This document shows, one piece after another, positions 1 through 12,000 of a stretch of DNA of 64,000 nucleotides (position 1 is its first letter; each line of letters begins with the position of its first letter). Position numbers and translations under genes: made by a program. Location of the stretch: assembly GCF_035083965.1 (NCBI RefSeq), contig NC_089731.1, positions 7,849,501-7,913,500 on the forward strand, given 5' to 3'. The stretch is from Branchiostoma lanceolatum (lineage: Eukaryota; Chordata; Leptocardii; Amphioxiformes; Branchiostomatidae). The notes under the pieces are model-generated. The model worked only from the letters and a program-made list of their open reading frames with translations. It was not told where the DNA came from and did no database searches.

Positions 1-892
1 CGAGACATAATGTATATGGTTATAAAGGGTCTCAACTTCTCAATTTATTATTTCATTGATTGATAGATTGATTGATTGGTATTGATGCCAATGAACGTTT
101 TTCCGCTTGATTGAAGAAGCGAGAGAGTTACGTTTTACATTACACGCGGGAGAACTTGAAGAAATTTAAACAATCACACGTTACTGTATTGTTGTAAAAT
201 GGATACTTCTGTTTTTCTTTTAGAAACAATATGGCACCGGAATGATAAAATCAATAATTTGCTGAAAATACCAATGGTTTTGCGCATACATCACTTTATC
301 ACTTTTATATTTACGACTACTTATATACGTCTATAATTTCACATAATAACCTTTGTAACAACATATATGAAGAAAGTACACATGTACGTGCAAATACTCC
401 TACTTAGACATCCACTGTATGACCAAGTAATCACAAAGTGTTCACGTCCTATGTAAAGTCAGTTCGCATTTGCTGTGGATATGCCCATATACATTTTTAC
501 ACATGGTTTATAAGGATATAAGTATCCTACGATCATTTAGCAGGACTCAGTTGTATCAACAGATTCAAAGACGTCAGTCTCATCAGAGCCCTATATCCGT
601 TTAAGTATGTGTAGCCTAAAGCTGAGAGAATAACTAGTTTATATAGTATTACCATTCCTTGTCATAGTGTATATCCATCGTCAGGTATTGTTGTTTTGTT
701 TGAAAGCAGTTACATGTAGCCTTAGGGTATGAATTTGTAATGATTTTGTCATATCGTTTTCATAATCTTATCATAACAATAAAATCTTGTATTTGCATTA
801 TGGTCTGATCACTTCTAAGTTAACTTTGTCACAATGCTGTTAGTTGATTTCTATAGAGATACACATTATATGTATATACACATGTTTGGTTT
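1..892. other. AT-rich stretch, no gene seen
   Basis: No open frame with recognisable protein content, no splice-flanked exon and no RNA gene could be supported here on either strand. The sequence is AT-rich and non-repetitive apart from its right edge, where the 37-bp tandem repeat begins. Confidence 0.5.
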
Positions 893-1115
893 GTGTGTTT
901 ATCAACATATAGCAAATATTGCTTCAAAGGTGTGTTTATCAACATATAGTAAATCTTGCTTCAAAGGTGTGTTTATCAACATATGATAAATCTAGCTTTA
1001 CAGGTGTGTTTATCAACATATGATAAATCTTGCTTCAAAGGTGTGTTTATCAACATATGATAAATCTTGCTTCAAAGATGTGTTTATCAACATATGATAA
1101 ATCTTGCTTCAAAGG
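893..1115 (+). repeat. 37-bp tandem repeat, six copies
   Basis: Six head-to-tail copies of a 37-bp unit, each beginning GTGTGTTTATCAACATAT and ending TTGCTTCAAAG. The first two copies differ by a few bases (AGCAAAT or AGTAAAT where the others read GATAAAT). The rest are nearly identical, which suggests recent expansion. The array is open in one frame because 37 is not a multiple of three and frames rotate; I see no coding meaning. Confidence 0.9.
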
Positions 1116-1846
1116 TGCTGCGCCGACAACTTCAAAGTGTCTTGTTTCCAGTGTGTTATCGTTCCATCTTTATGTACCTGCAATCCGCCAAAAACATTGA
1201 ACTCAGGACGCCCAAGCCCGCACGTATACAGTCATCTAAGGTGAACTCGTTGGCAATGACTTCAATAAGTAATATTTCAACCCGGTATGTAAACATGGTA
1301 TAAATTCTAAAATGCTACTTAGATATCAGTTGACATTGAGTGGTACTTGGTCGTTCGCGGGAGACTTTATCCACGTCTGTGTTACATATTTGTTCAAATT
1401 TACGATGTATACATGGTAAAAACATAGGGAAAAACATACATGCGTCAGTAAACTGTGTCTGACTAGGTAAATGGCTAGTAATGAGTAATGTTGTGCATTT
1501 TAAAGACAAACAAACCAATATCATGGCCCACAAAATGGGGAAAAATGCTGAACTCTTTATGATAGTGCACGTGACATCTACTAACACTGTTTATCACATT
1601 TGCGTGATGACTTCATATTTTGTGCAAAAATGTGCCGTACGATGATCCCTTAGTTTCGCGAGTAAAACTACGGCGATGATTTTCAGTGTGTTCTCATCAC
1701 ATCACAACGATGTCATATTTTTGCATCATAGACGTCGCTATATGTTGCGATAGTGTTGTTTGAACTTATCATGTAAAGAAATGACTAAATAAATCGACTT
1801 TCAAAATCAGATTTTCGGGCCCTAATATTGCTTGGGTTTCCTTTAA
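1116..1846. other. Intergenic, nothing recognised
   Basis: Between the tandem repeat and the left edge of the segmental duplication. I looked for the missing third exon of the left peptide-gene copy (an acceptor followed by a short frame like that at 5189-5226) and did not find a convincing one. Confidence 0.4.
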
Positions 1847-1854
1847 GGACTCAC

Positions 1855-2674
1855 CGTCAAGATCAATCTTGACTCCCTCCAGCTTCTCGTCTTCCTCCTT
1901 CAGGAGCTCAACTTTCTTCTCCACCAGCTCCTCCATTTCCTCCATCACCAGGTCCAGAGCTGCCTCCTCCTCCACATCATTCACTTCTCTCTCCATCTCA
2001 GCCGCAGCCTCCTGGAAAATCTCCACCTTCTCCTGGAACTCATCTCCTGTGGCAAGGTGAAAGGGAGACAGATATCAAGGCGCTGAACGGCAGAGAAAAT
2101 ACGTGGAGGAGTTTTAATTGTCAGTGTTGGAATGAACAACTGTATTCTCTTCATAACGACATGCAGTATGCTTCTCTACTTCAGCATAGGGTGGCATAGT
2201 AGTCCAATATTCATAATGTAAACACCATGTAACTTTTAAAAGTTTTTGTTTGTGGAAATGACACCCGTTTTGAAAAATATTTTTGTTACAATTGAAATAC
2301 AAGAACAGACAGGTTTCTGCGCCAAGAACACATGTGGGAAAACATTTCCTTGTATGCAAAATTCAAAGTTGGGGAATAGAGGGGTCGTGTTTCTGATCAT
2401 TCCCTGATCCTAAAGCTATTGATCACGGATTTTCTTTCCAGTTGGGTCGTACTTCTAAATGTAGCATTGCAGTGTACTCGAGCTCGTGTGTAATAAGAGT
2501 CTTGGGCCCACGATTGTTAGTAAAACGTCCAAGCTGTAGTACCTTCATCTGCTGCTCTTTTGACGATTCCCCTCCTCCTTCTCCTCATGCAATGCCGAAA
2601 CGGCGGCGACAAGTGTCAGACAACGCCAGGCTGGCCATTGCCAACACCACAGCCATCAGCAACAAGACTCTCAT
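1855..2674 (-). pseudogene. Frameshifted copy of the small secreted cationic-peptide gene
   Basis: Exon 1 (2674-2543) starts with a signal peptide of the MRVLLLMAV type, as in the intact paralogue at 5189-6038. Exon 2 (2046-1855, 192 nt, phase 1-1) encodes the same acidic helical segment with EMEREVNDVEEE and LVEKKVELLKEE. Relative to the intact copy one C is missing in exon 1 (the coding strand reads GGCATTGCATGAGG rather than GGCACTTGCATGAGG). The frame therefore runs TCRRRFGIA and stops, losing the second cysteine and the arginine run. Exon 1 is 132 nt here and 133 nt in the paralogue. No equivalent of exon 3 is visible, because the duplication ends just after exon 2. Splice sites and exon 2 are otherwise well kept, so the inactivation looks recent; a sequencing error is the alternative. 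Confidence 0.7.
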
Positions 2675-2848
2675 GCTGTAATCTAGAAGTGAAGGAGTGA
2701 GTAATAGGGTAATCGGAAGGGTCTGGGGATGGGGTGGTGTTAGTGGCAGAAAATGTGAACGAAAACATAACAAAACCTATAAGCAACAATCTTACAAAAC
2801 TTTTTCCTTGCTTACACCTATAGCTAGGTTCTGTCTCACAACTCCAGC

Positions 2849-2856
2849 GTTTTATA
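2849..2856 (-). promoter_or_regulatory. TATA box of the pseudogene copy
   Basis: TATAAAAC on the minus strand, about 175 bp upstream of the signal-peptide ATG at 2674. The same element and flanks occur at 6369-6376 in the intact copy. Confidence 0.5.
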
Positions 2857-4289
2857 GATCTACACCTAGACCATGAGTAACATTGGAAGAAATGATTGTC
2901 ATTTTACTCAAATGAGTTTAACCAATCAATATCAGTAGGGGGCGTGCATCACCGATGCTGGTATTGCATGAATCGTCGGAGTGAAATGAGAGACAGATAG
3001 CAATCTTTACAATGTCGGTGCACCGGAGAAGTCTTTGTTTATGCCTTAATTCTTTCGATCTTTCTTCCCCACAAAAGTGACTTATTCCTTCCTACAGCTA
3101 TATCAATATTCGCTTGTTTCTTATACTGGTTTGTTGCAAATATCAGAGATTTTACCGCGCAAAAGACATTGAAGTGGGCCCCTGGCATTTTACGCCACAA
3201 ATGTTACGGGACAAAGGACGCCATAGAAGGGCCAGCAAGGTCTTCCAAAATCTATCATTATGTCATCAAATGCAATTAGAAGACAGGAAGAAGTTACAAT
3301 AGCTAGCATTGTAGCCTTGTGTATAAAATTTTACACAGCAATATCTGATAAAGGAGACTTCCTTTAATTCATCATAGTCGATCAAATTTATCATTCATAT
3401 CATATTCCCAAGCGTATCCACCTTCACTAAGATTTTGATGACTTGCAACATAGATAAGGTCAGACTGTCATTATTCCAGACAGGCATGCGTATATTTAAG
3501 TAGTGGCATAATCATTATTTGCCTTAAGCCATGGTGCAAGATTTAACAAAGTACGTCTTTGAAACGTACGTTTTGTTCTTCTAACGAACCAAATGTTGGA
3601 AAAAAGAATGAGTTAATGACTGATTTGAGCTCATCAGACTTACATACAGCAGAATTGCACGCTATACACACTGCCCATACTTTTTTAAACGATATCAGGC
3701 GCTTCATATATTCTGGCCTTCTTCTTCTTCTATCCCTTAGTCTGACTAGTTGACCTACGGGGCACCACAGAATTGGAAGGTCTGGCAACCAGTTTTCTCT
3801 ACCCTTCTAGGTTTTCTGTTTTCTTAGTGTCTGAGTAATGCCTGTCCGTTCTTCGATAAGTATTCTAACATCCTTTACGTTGTCTACCACTCTTCCTTCC
3901 GCTCGGATGGTTCCTTGCATGACAGTTTTAGCTAGTCTGCCACACCCACAATCTGTCAAAGTCGCTACCCAGTTAAACATGGACTGTTCACTAGATAAAT
4001 TGTACTCCCTTACCTTGAAGAAGTGACGATCAGCTACTATCGTACGGATATCTGTGCAAACTCGTTCTGATTTCGTTCCTTCAAACGTTACGACAAGCCC
4101 GTGGTGTCTCAGCAGCGGGGTCGCAGTCTGGTGAACTCAGCAGGACTGTGCTTTATGTGAGTACTTTACGATCTGGTTGAGCAAGTTTTCAAACGCTGTC
4201 CATTGTGCTTCAGGGGTGCCTGTTGTCCTTGGCGGAGTAATGGTGTAGACATACCATGCTCAGTATTATCTAAGGCTCATAGCACATAG

Positions 4290-5188
4290 AAATGCCTGCT
4301 AGGCGGACCTGTGCACGTGTATCATGAGTAAGATTGCGTTGTGTATTTATACATCATGATAAGATTCAAACTGCATTCACCGTGTAGTTGCTAAAAAGGA
4401 TAGAGTAAGTAAGTGCGTGTTTTGGTGTTCTTGTGTTTGCGTTGACACCCCAAAGGGGCCCCAGGCCGATGAAACTTATGTAACTGCGCTGTCACACATG
4501 GCTAAGTCAGGCTGGGCACCAAACATATTGGAGAAACAGGCAGGCATTTCTTAAGCAGACCTTCCACAACGTTTTGAAATCAAACAGATTTCTCACATTA
4601 GAATTATGACGTAAATATGACTGTTATAAAAACCAAGCAGGTTTCCAAAAGTTAGGCGCTAAGAAACCAGCCAAGACCAAAAGTATCATTCATTGCAGTG
4701 TATTAATTTCATTCCCCCCAGCAGCTTTCTCTGGAACTGCATATGCTGTATCTAGCTTTTATGGAACAAAACCTATTTGTATTTTTGTTACAAACGCGAC
4801 TTTGTAATATTCCCTGTCTGTTAACAATAAAAGCCTAGTAATCGAATATTGCCCCCTCTAGCGATTGACAATGATACTGCTTACTATAGTTATTATAAAG
4901 GTATCAAATGGACGTCTATATGGGGGATACAATGGTTGAAAGAAATCTTTGGCATAAGGAAAAAGGGCCTCCCCCACTTCCCAGAAGGGATAACGTCTTG
5001 TCCGCCTTTCTGACATAGGTCAAAGACAAAACACAATCCTATATATTTGCTTCTTCATAGTGATTTTAATGAAACAAATGTTTTAAACCTAGTGTTTAAT
5101 CCTTTGCAGGACCTATGCAAGGAGACCTTTAGCTGCATTATCACTACATGCAGGCTCCCAGGTCCTCCTTGATTGGCTCTCTTGCTGT
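4290..5188. other. Spacer between the two duplicated copies
   Basis: AT-rich unique sequence between the duplicated segments. It would contain the 3' UTR of the intact minus-strand peptide gene. I see no further gene in it. Confidence 0.4.
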
Positions 5189-6038
5189 TTACTCGCCGTA
5201 TATTCCAGATTTCCCCAACTGGAATTCTGAAGAAGAAAAAAATCACCATTAATTAACTTACTCGAATAGAGTACCAGGTAAATGGATACTTAATGTTGTA
5301 CATGTTAAGGACTCACCGTCAAGATCAATCTTGACTCCCTCCAGCTTCTCGTCTTCCTCCTTCAGGAGCTCAACTTTCTTCTCCACCAGCTCCTCCATTT
5401 CCTCCATCACCAGGTCCAGAGCTGCCTCCTCCTCCACATCATTCACTTCTCTCTCCATCTCAGCCGCAGCCTCCTGGAGAACCACCACCTTCTTCTGGAA
5501 CTCATCTCCTGTGACAAGGTGAAAGGGAGACAGATATCAAGGCGCTGAACGGCAGAGAAGATAAGTGGAGGAGTTTTAATTGTCAGTGTTGGAATGAACA
5601 ACTGTATTTTTTTTTTTGAAATGACACCCGTTTTCAAAAACATTTTTGTTACAATGGAAATACAAGAACAGACAGGTTTCTGCGCCAAGAACACATGTTG
5701 GAAAACCTTTCCTTGTACGCAAAATTCGATGTTGGGGAAGATAGGGGTCGTGTTTCTGATCATTCCCTGACCCTAAAGCTATTGATCACGGATTTTCTTT
5801 CCAGTTGGGTCGTACTTCTAAATGTAACTTTTCATTGTACTCTAGCTCATGTTTAATAAGAATCTTGGGCCCACGATTGTAAGTAAACCGTCCAAGCTGT
5901 AGTACCTTCATCTGCTGCTCTTTTGACGATTCCCCTCCTCCTCCTCCTCATGCAAGTGCCGAAACGGCGGCGACAAGTGCTAGACAACGCCAGGCTGGCC
6001 ATTGCCAACATCACAGCCAACAGCAAAACAACTCTCAT
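5189..6038 (-). CDS. Small secreted cationic-peptide precursor-like protein (120 aa, 3 exons)
   Basis: Function not recognised. Exons on the minus strand: 6038-5906, 5508-5317 and 5226-5189. All introns are phase 1 and GT-AG, and the total is 363 nt including TAA. The product has a clear signal peptide (MRVVLLLAVMLAMASLALS). Next comes TCRRRFGTCMRRRRRGIVKR, that is two cysteines spaced C-x6-C in an arginine-rich setting ending in a KR dibasic site. Then comes an acidic, probably helical segment (exon 2, rich in E, V and L, e.g. EEMEELVEKKVELL) and a short tail ending GIYGE. A basic, disulfide-capable segment plus an acidic propiece is the layout of many antimicrobial or bioactive peptide precursors; that is inference, and no family match is claimed. 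A TATA element lies upstream, an acceptor-like CTCCTCTAG just before the ATG suggests a 5' UTR intron, and a MITE sits between promoter and ATG. The paralogue at 1855-2674 is frameshifted. Confidence 0.7.
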
Positions 6039-6175
6039 GCTGTAAACTAGAGGAGAAACGGTAAAGGAGTTATCAAGGAAGGGCCTGGGGATAGTGGCAG
6101 AAAATGTGAACGAAAACATAACAAAACCTATAAGCAACAATCTTACAAAACTTTTTACTTGCTTCCACCTATAGC

Positions 6176-6338
6176 TATAGACTCTACCAGTCTCCCCCGG
6201 TCGCTGGGAAAATAGTAGAAATTGGCCAAATAGAGTCAAATGTTTGAAGGGAGTTGGCTACGGAGAGAGTAACATTTGACTCTATTTGGCCAATTTCTAC
6301 TATTTTCCCAGCGATCGGGGGAGACTGGTAGAGTCTAC
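6176..6338. mobile_element. 163-bp fold-back MITE with 6-bp target duplication
   Basis: Two near-perfect inverted arms of about 63 bp (6178-6241 and 6270-6337) begin AGACTCTACCAGTCTCCCCC and enclose a short loop. The element is flanked by TATAGC at 6170-6175 and 6339-6344. The duplicated locus at about 2820 has a single uninterrupted copy of that target, so insertion followed the segmental duplication. It lies between the TATA element (6369) and the ATG (6038) of the minus-strand peptide gene, so it is probably transcribed in its 5' UTR. Confidence 0.88.
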
Positions 6339-6368
6339 TATAGCTAGGTTCTTTCTCACAACTCCAGC

Positions 6369-6376
6369 GTTTTATA
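6369..6376 (-). promoter_or_regulatory. TATA box of the intact peptide gene
   Basis: TATAAAAC on the minus strand, conserved at the same place in the duplicated copy. A start about 30 bp downstream would fall at the edge of the MITE. Confidence 0.5.
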
Positions 6377-7858
6377 GATCTATACCTAGACCATGAGTAA
6401 CATTGGAAGAAATGATTGTCATTTTACTCAAACGAGTTTAACCAATCAATATCAGTATGGGGCGTGCATGACCGATGCTGGTATTGCATGAATCGTCGGA
6501 GTAAAATGAGAGACGGATAGCAATCTTTACAATGTCGGTGCACGGGAGAAGTCTTTATAGTTTGTTTATGCCTTAATTCTTTCGATCTTTCTTCCCCCAA
6601 AAAGTGACTTATTCATTCATACTGCTATATACGATTTGCTTGTTTCTTATAATGGTTTTCTGCAAGTGCAGATATTATACCACGAAAGGACAATGAAGTG
6701 GGCCCCTGACCTTTTATGTTTTATGAACAAATGTTACGGGACAAAGGACCTCATAGAGGCTTCACCAAGGTCTTCCAAAATCTATCTTTTGTCACCAAAT
6801 GCAATTAGAAGACAGGAAGAAGTTACAATAGCTAGCATTGTAGCCTTAGGTATAAAATTCTAAAAAGCATTATCTGATAAAGGAGACTTTTCTTCATCAT
6901 ATAGTCGATCAAATCTATCATTCATATCATATTCCCAAGCATATCCACCTTCACTAAGATAACGATGACTTGCAACATAGATAAGATCAAACTGTCATTA
7001 TTCCAGACAGTCATGCGTATCTTCAATTACTGGCATAATTATTACTTGCCTTAAGTCATGGTGCATGACTGAACAAAGTACGTCCTTGAAACGTACGTTT
7101 GTATTTCTAACGAACCAACTGTTTGAAAAAGAATGCGCTAATTACTGATTTGAGCTCATAGCTAATAGCAAATATAAAGACCTACAGCAGAATTGAACGG
7201 CATGCACACTGCCCATACCTTTTTTTTTCAGAACGATACCATCAGTTTATTATAGTCTGGCCACTTGCTGCCACACCCTATTCTTCTTCTTTTATCCCTT
7301 AGTCTGACTATTTGACCGACGGGGCACCACAGAATATCTGGCATCTTGTTTTCTCCACCCTTGTCGGTTTTCCTTGGTGTCTGAGTCATGCCTTTCCATC
7401 CTTTGATATATATTCTAACATCTTTTCCATTGTCTAGCACTCACTTGAGGGTGAGTGTGAACCCTTTCTTTCTCCCTGGATGGTACCTTGTATGATAGTT
7501 TTGGCTAGTCTACCCCACCCACAAGCTGTCAACGTTACAACTTACAACCCAGTTAAATATAGACTTCACTAGACAAACTGTGCTACCTTACCTTGAAGAA
7601 GTGACGATCAGCTACTAGCGTACGAATATGTGTGAGATGTCGTTATTTCAGACGATACGACAAGTCCGTGGTCTCTCAGCAGCAGGCTCGCAGTCTGGTG
7701 AACTCAGCAGGACTGTGCTTTATGTGAGCGACGACAAAAATCTGGTTGAGCAAGTTTTCAAACGCTGTCCCCTGTCCTTCAGGGGTGCCTGGTGTCCTTG
7801 GCGGAGTAATGGTATAGAAAAACCATGCTCAGTATTATCTAAGGCTCATAGCACATAG

Positions 7859-9082
7859 TTTGGTGTAATTTGGTGTTTCTATTTTTGCGTTGAAAACGAC
7901 CAACAAAGTTTCAACAGCAAGCATTTTTGAACCAGCACTCTTTTAAGCTTTCAAATCTGTCAGATTTCTCATGTCTAAAGTCGGTATGAGTTATGACGCA
8001 ATGATCAGAAATATATGTATACTACAAAATAAATTCCTGTGCCAAAATTTAATGCCTAGAACAAGATCTGAGTAACTTTGTTGTTTTAACAAACCCATGC
8101 AAACGTTATTCTATTAATCCCGTGCAGCTTGTGCAACAAATTTAGGTCAGAGTTTTCGTTTCTTCGTTGTGTGATTGTTACGACTTGTTTTCTAATTATA
8201 GGCGTTATCTGTCCCTGGAACTTGAATTGTTATTATTGAGCACAACTTTGTCATGCTTTCTGTCTGGTGAGCTTAAGATGCAATGATCGTGCACCCTCTA
8301 GCGGCTGCCAATGAATCTGCATTTTTTTCCCTTTAAATTGGTTGTTTATGTAAGAGTTGGCCACCCCACCCCACCATGGATGGCGTCCTGCCAATGAAAA
8401 GGCAAAACACTCTTACACCTTCGTGCTTGGCCATACCAGACTTGGTGGAGGTATGTGTTCTCGGAATTCTCTAGTCATACATTTCGTATGGAACATTTTC
8501 TTTAATTGTCCGTAGCGAAGGCCAGACATTCCGGCATTATGGTCTACATATTCCTACTGACTTCACACATTGGAACACACCTTGGTTGGCTGAATTGCTA
8601 TGGCAACGATCCCTAACATAACGGGCTGTGCCATTCAAACCGTAGAGGGAGGCTGTATTTCTTTTTCTGACACAAGTTTCGAACGAAAATGTCCGATGTG
8701 GATAGTAAGATTTACATTTAAAATAGAATGGACCTTACATAAAGATAGTCGTATATAGGGGATGTCAGGTGTGTGTTTGTTCTAATGGCATATTCTCTTC
8801 TTTAGAAAATGGAACATTCCAGTGACCTTTAGCCTCCTGGGACAATTATTCTATCGTACCTGGGCGCCAGGTGTCACTTCCGCGTTACGATGTGTGTCGG
8901 AAAAACACGACTATACGGTATGTTCGGCTGATTTCTCCTGATTTTGCTAACAGCTCTCACATCCTTGCTGATTTGCAACCAGTTTTCGCGATCCTTGCGG
9001 CCAAGTAAGAGAGAGGTTGGTTGGTGACATGATGTGCGTTCGACTTTGATCAGAATATCTCCTGTTGTACATCGTCACCACC
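7859..9082. other. Intergenic / promoter region of the ARM-TIR-SAM gene
   Basis: No gene seen. The last few hundred bases form the 5' flank and UTR of the plus-strand gene whose ATG is at 9083, in a strong context (CACCACCATGG). No TATA box could be assigned. Confidence 0.4.
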
Positions 9083-12000
9083 ATGGGGTGTGGTACAAGT
9101 CAGTCATTACAGTACAGTCAAAACAAGTCCAAGAAACGGCTGCAACAGAGCACGAGAGCCACGGGAACAGACAGCCGGCGAGAAGCCCAACTCCTCGCCG
9201 CCCACCCCGAATTGAAAAAGGCCATGGTAGAGACAACGAAAGCTGTCGAGTACATGCGAGCTCACATGAGCGATGAAGAACACGTCGAAAGTATCGTCGA
9301 CTTGTTAGATAAAAACATCTACTCTCACTACCTTGAACTAGAGACTAGAACGCAAAGGATGCTTCTCGGTAATCATCTTGTAAAAATAGGAGCGGCAACG
9401 GTCTTCACTGAATACATCCGTTTCTTGAAACAGTTGGGGTACTTTTCGAAAAAGCTTTGGAGAAATGACGTGGTCTGGATTTGTACTGACTTTGTGAGAC
9501 AGTCAGTGGTCAACTGCACGGACAGCAGTCCGAAGTTCGGGCACGAAGTGGTCAAGGCTGGACTGGCCGAGGTTGTACTAGACGACTTGGACAATTTTGC
9601 AAACAAGGTGAGACTAGTGCTGTATCATGAAGAGTCGACATATGGAAAATTTAGAAACGGAAAAACTAAAATAAATGACGTAAAGCTTAAGAATAGACAC
9701 ACGTGATGTCATGTCCCGTTGCAATTGTGTTCTGGTATTTTGCATGCGTTAGTCTCACAGTAGATTAGACAAGTTGTTCTTTGTTCACTGTCTGCTATAA
9801 TTCAATCCATCGTATTGTCACTTGCAATTATAAATCCGTATATGTCAGTACTTCGGTACAAGTGTATGTTATTCTTAACGTCTACAGGACGACAACTATT
9901 CCAAAGTGTTGGTCGCCTCTGCTATGCACATCATTTACAACTGCTCAAGAGTGGTTGAAAACTACGAGTTACTCAACGACCTGAACGCCGTGCCCAGACT
10001 CCTACCGTTCCTCGAGCATGAAGACCCACAGATACAGACTATTACCGCCCTTACCCTAGCTTACATCACTGGTATGTACGTCCAAGTCCAGCTTGTGTAA
10101 CATACATTTATGAATGAATGAATGGTTTATTTCAGTAATAAAACCACACAATCAATAACATGCCATTGCAGCAACAAAAGCCATGAATTAAGGCATTATA
10201 TACACTTACAAAATTTCATAGTTACAGACAAACAAAAATCAGTTTTTCATGTATATCATCAGACTATACATAGAATATTGTTCCCATTGTGGATTTTACA
10301 AGTCCAGAGGTCACGATTGCGCTATTGTGGTGAGAACATTTCACTAATCTCATTTTTTTTATAATGATCACAAAGAGTTGATAAAGTCGTTTTATTTTCC
10401 CTTGTTATAGATAAGAAGAACAAACAACTGGTCATGTCTGAAGAAACTCAGAAGAAAGTCGTCTCCTACATCCTCAGACGTTTCAGAGAAGCTGTCAACG
10501 TGCCCAACTGGAGAAGCGATGGGTTCTCTGCCTTAGAACTGGCCTCGGGCATAGCACAACTGGCGACAAATGACACAAAAGAAGATGCCAACAAGGTTTT
10601 ACTTTCTTCTTTGTATCTAGTCCTTCATTTCCAACCTTCCCATTACAACAATGTTAAGGAAAATACAGCCAATATATTCATAAAAGTTGTAGAATGTGTA
10701 ACAATCATATGGAGCCAATGATCTGAGACTATCGTTCTGCATAGGAGACTTCTCGTCCATGAATTGATTGTCGTTGCTGATGCCAGGGTGGTCGCAATAA
10801 AAAGTTTATTTTGTTGCTGTTCTTATCATACAAATTCATCAGTTTATGTTCAAAACATTATGGAAAACCAGTCAACTTTCTTCCTGCGCGAATAATTGCG
10901 ACTCACCGAATTTTCGATCAGTTCATTGGTTGATTGAGGACCCGGATGCTCAGCACACGTCACTTAAGTAGCACAGTGACTGAATTTTATTGTCATGTGT
11001 CAAAGGTTGTTGTAAGTCGGTACCGACCCCCGTCTCTGTTGTTTATGTTGTTTGTTGTTCTCTCCGGCAGCTCGTGCTAGTTCAGGAAGGCGTCGTGCCT
11101 CCTCTTGTCAAGTTGATGGATCATAGCGACGAAGAGGAGCAGCTACAGGCTGTGGGGGCGATCTGGCAGCTCTCCTTCCACGAAGACAACAGGAAGAAGA
11201 TTCTGGAAGAACCTGGTGCGGTGGAAAAGTTGACGAAGTTGAAGGATTCTCCATATGAAGAGATTTCCGACTCGGCAACTGGGGCTCTATACGTCCTGAC
11301 CGGGAGAGGTACTTTTTCTTTTTTTCGTAGCTTTCGCTTTTGGGACATGATAGGCCTTAAACATAGGAATATTAATCAATATTGTATTTCGGCCAATCAT
11401 TCTGTCTTTGTACAATCAGTTACTACTTTGGTACATGCGCAGCATAGTGACTGAAAAGAAAGCGTTGTGACCGAAAGTCACTAACAGCTAAAATGATTTA
11501 CAATAGATGGTACTATTTTGGACTGACCTTTAAATAAGTAACTTGAACAAACGAACCTTTTCTTTAAAATCTCAGTATTTCTTAGGAAAAAGGAACTTTA
11601 TTACTACGTTAATTGTACTCATATTATCCAATGCAACTTTCAGGAAAGGACCATCCCCAACGGGACTCTGAAGAAGAGGATGATACCCGTCGCAGACAGC
11701 GCCACGTGATGATCAGTTACAACTGGGATCACCAGAAAATCGCAGTAAAAGTATGCGTTTTACTCCCTATGCTACGCTCCGTGGTTTATTTGGTGACTAT
11801 AGGAACAGAGGATAAGACATATAGAAAATGACATTGACTTTAAATTTACATACTAAAACACACAATCCAAAGTTAGTACAAGTGCATTATGTAGGTTTGA
11901 CATCCTGCCAACCTAAATCTCTGAAATTGTTGCCACATATTTCTCCTAGAATGTTGAAAATTGCGTCTGTCTTATTGTGAGGGTTAGACGATACTCCCAA

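Larger units (their letters stand above)
1847..4289 (-). repeat. Segmental duplication, left copy
   Basis: Direct repeat of 5306-7858. The two copies share exons 1 and 2 of the small secreted-protein gene, its TATA-type promoter and about 1.5 kb upstream of the promoter. They begin together at TTAAGGACTCACC and end together at GGCTCATAGCACATAG. This copy lacks the 163-bp MITE present in the right copy and so gives the empty-site sequence. Several small indels separate the copies. Confidence 0.85.
5306..7858 (-). repeat. Segmental duplication, right copy
   Basis: Partner of 1847-4289. Contains exons 1 and 2 and the upstream region of the intact peptide gene, plus a MITE insertion absent from the left copy. 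A poly-T/A run near 5607-5617 replaces a segment present in the left copy. Exon 3 of the gene lies just outside the duplicated block. Confidence 0.85.

Noticed and set aside
1869..2060. Plus-strand Ser-rich open frame over the coiled-coil exon
   Set aside because: It is the antisense shadow of the acidic minus-strand exon 2. The GAG/GAA-rich coding strand yields Ser/Phe runs on the other strand, and only the minus strand has a signal peptide and splice sites. The same holds at 5331-5522.
6240..6300. Hairpin as a transcription terminator or RNA gene
   Set aside because: The stem is a transposon inverted repeat with a target-site duplication and an empty paralogous site, so a MITE explains it.
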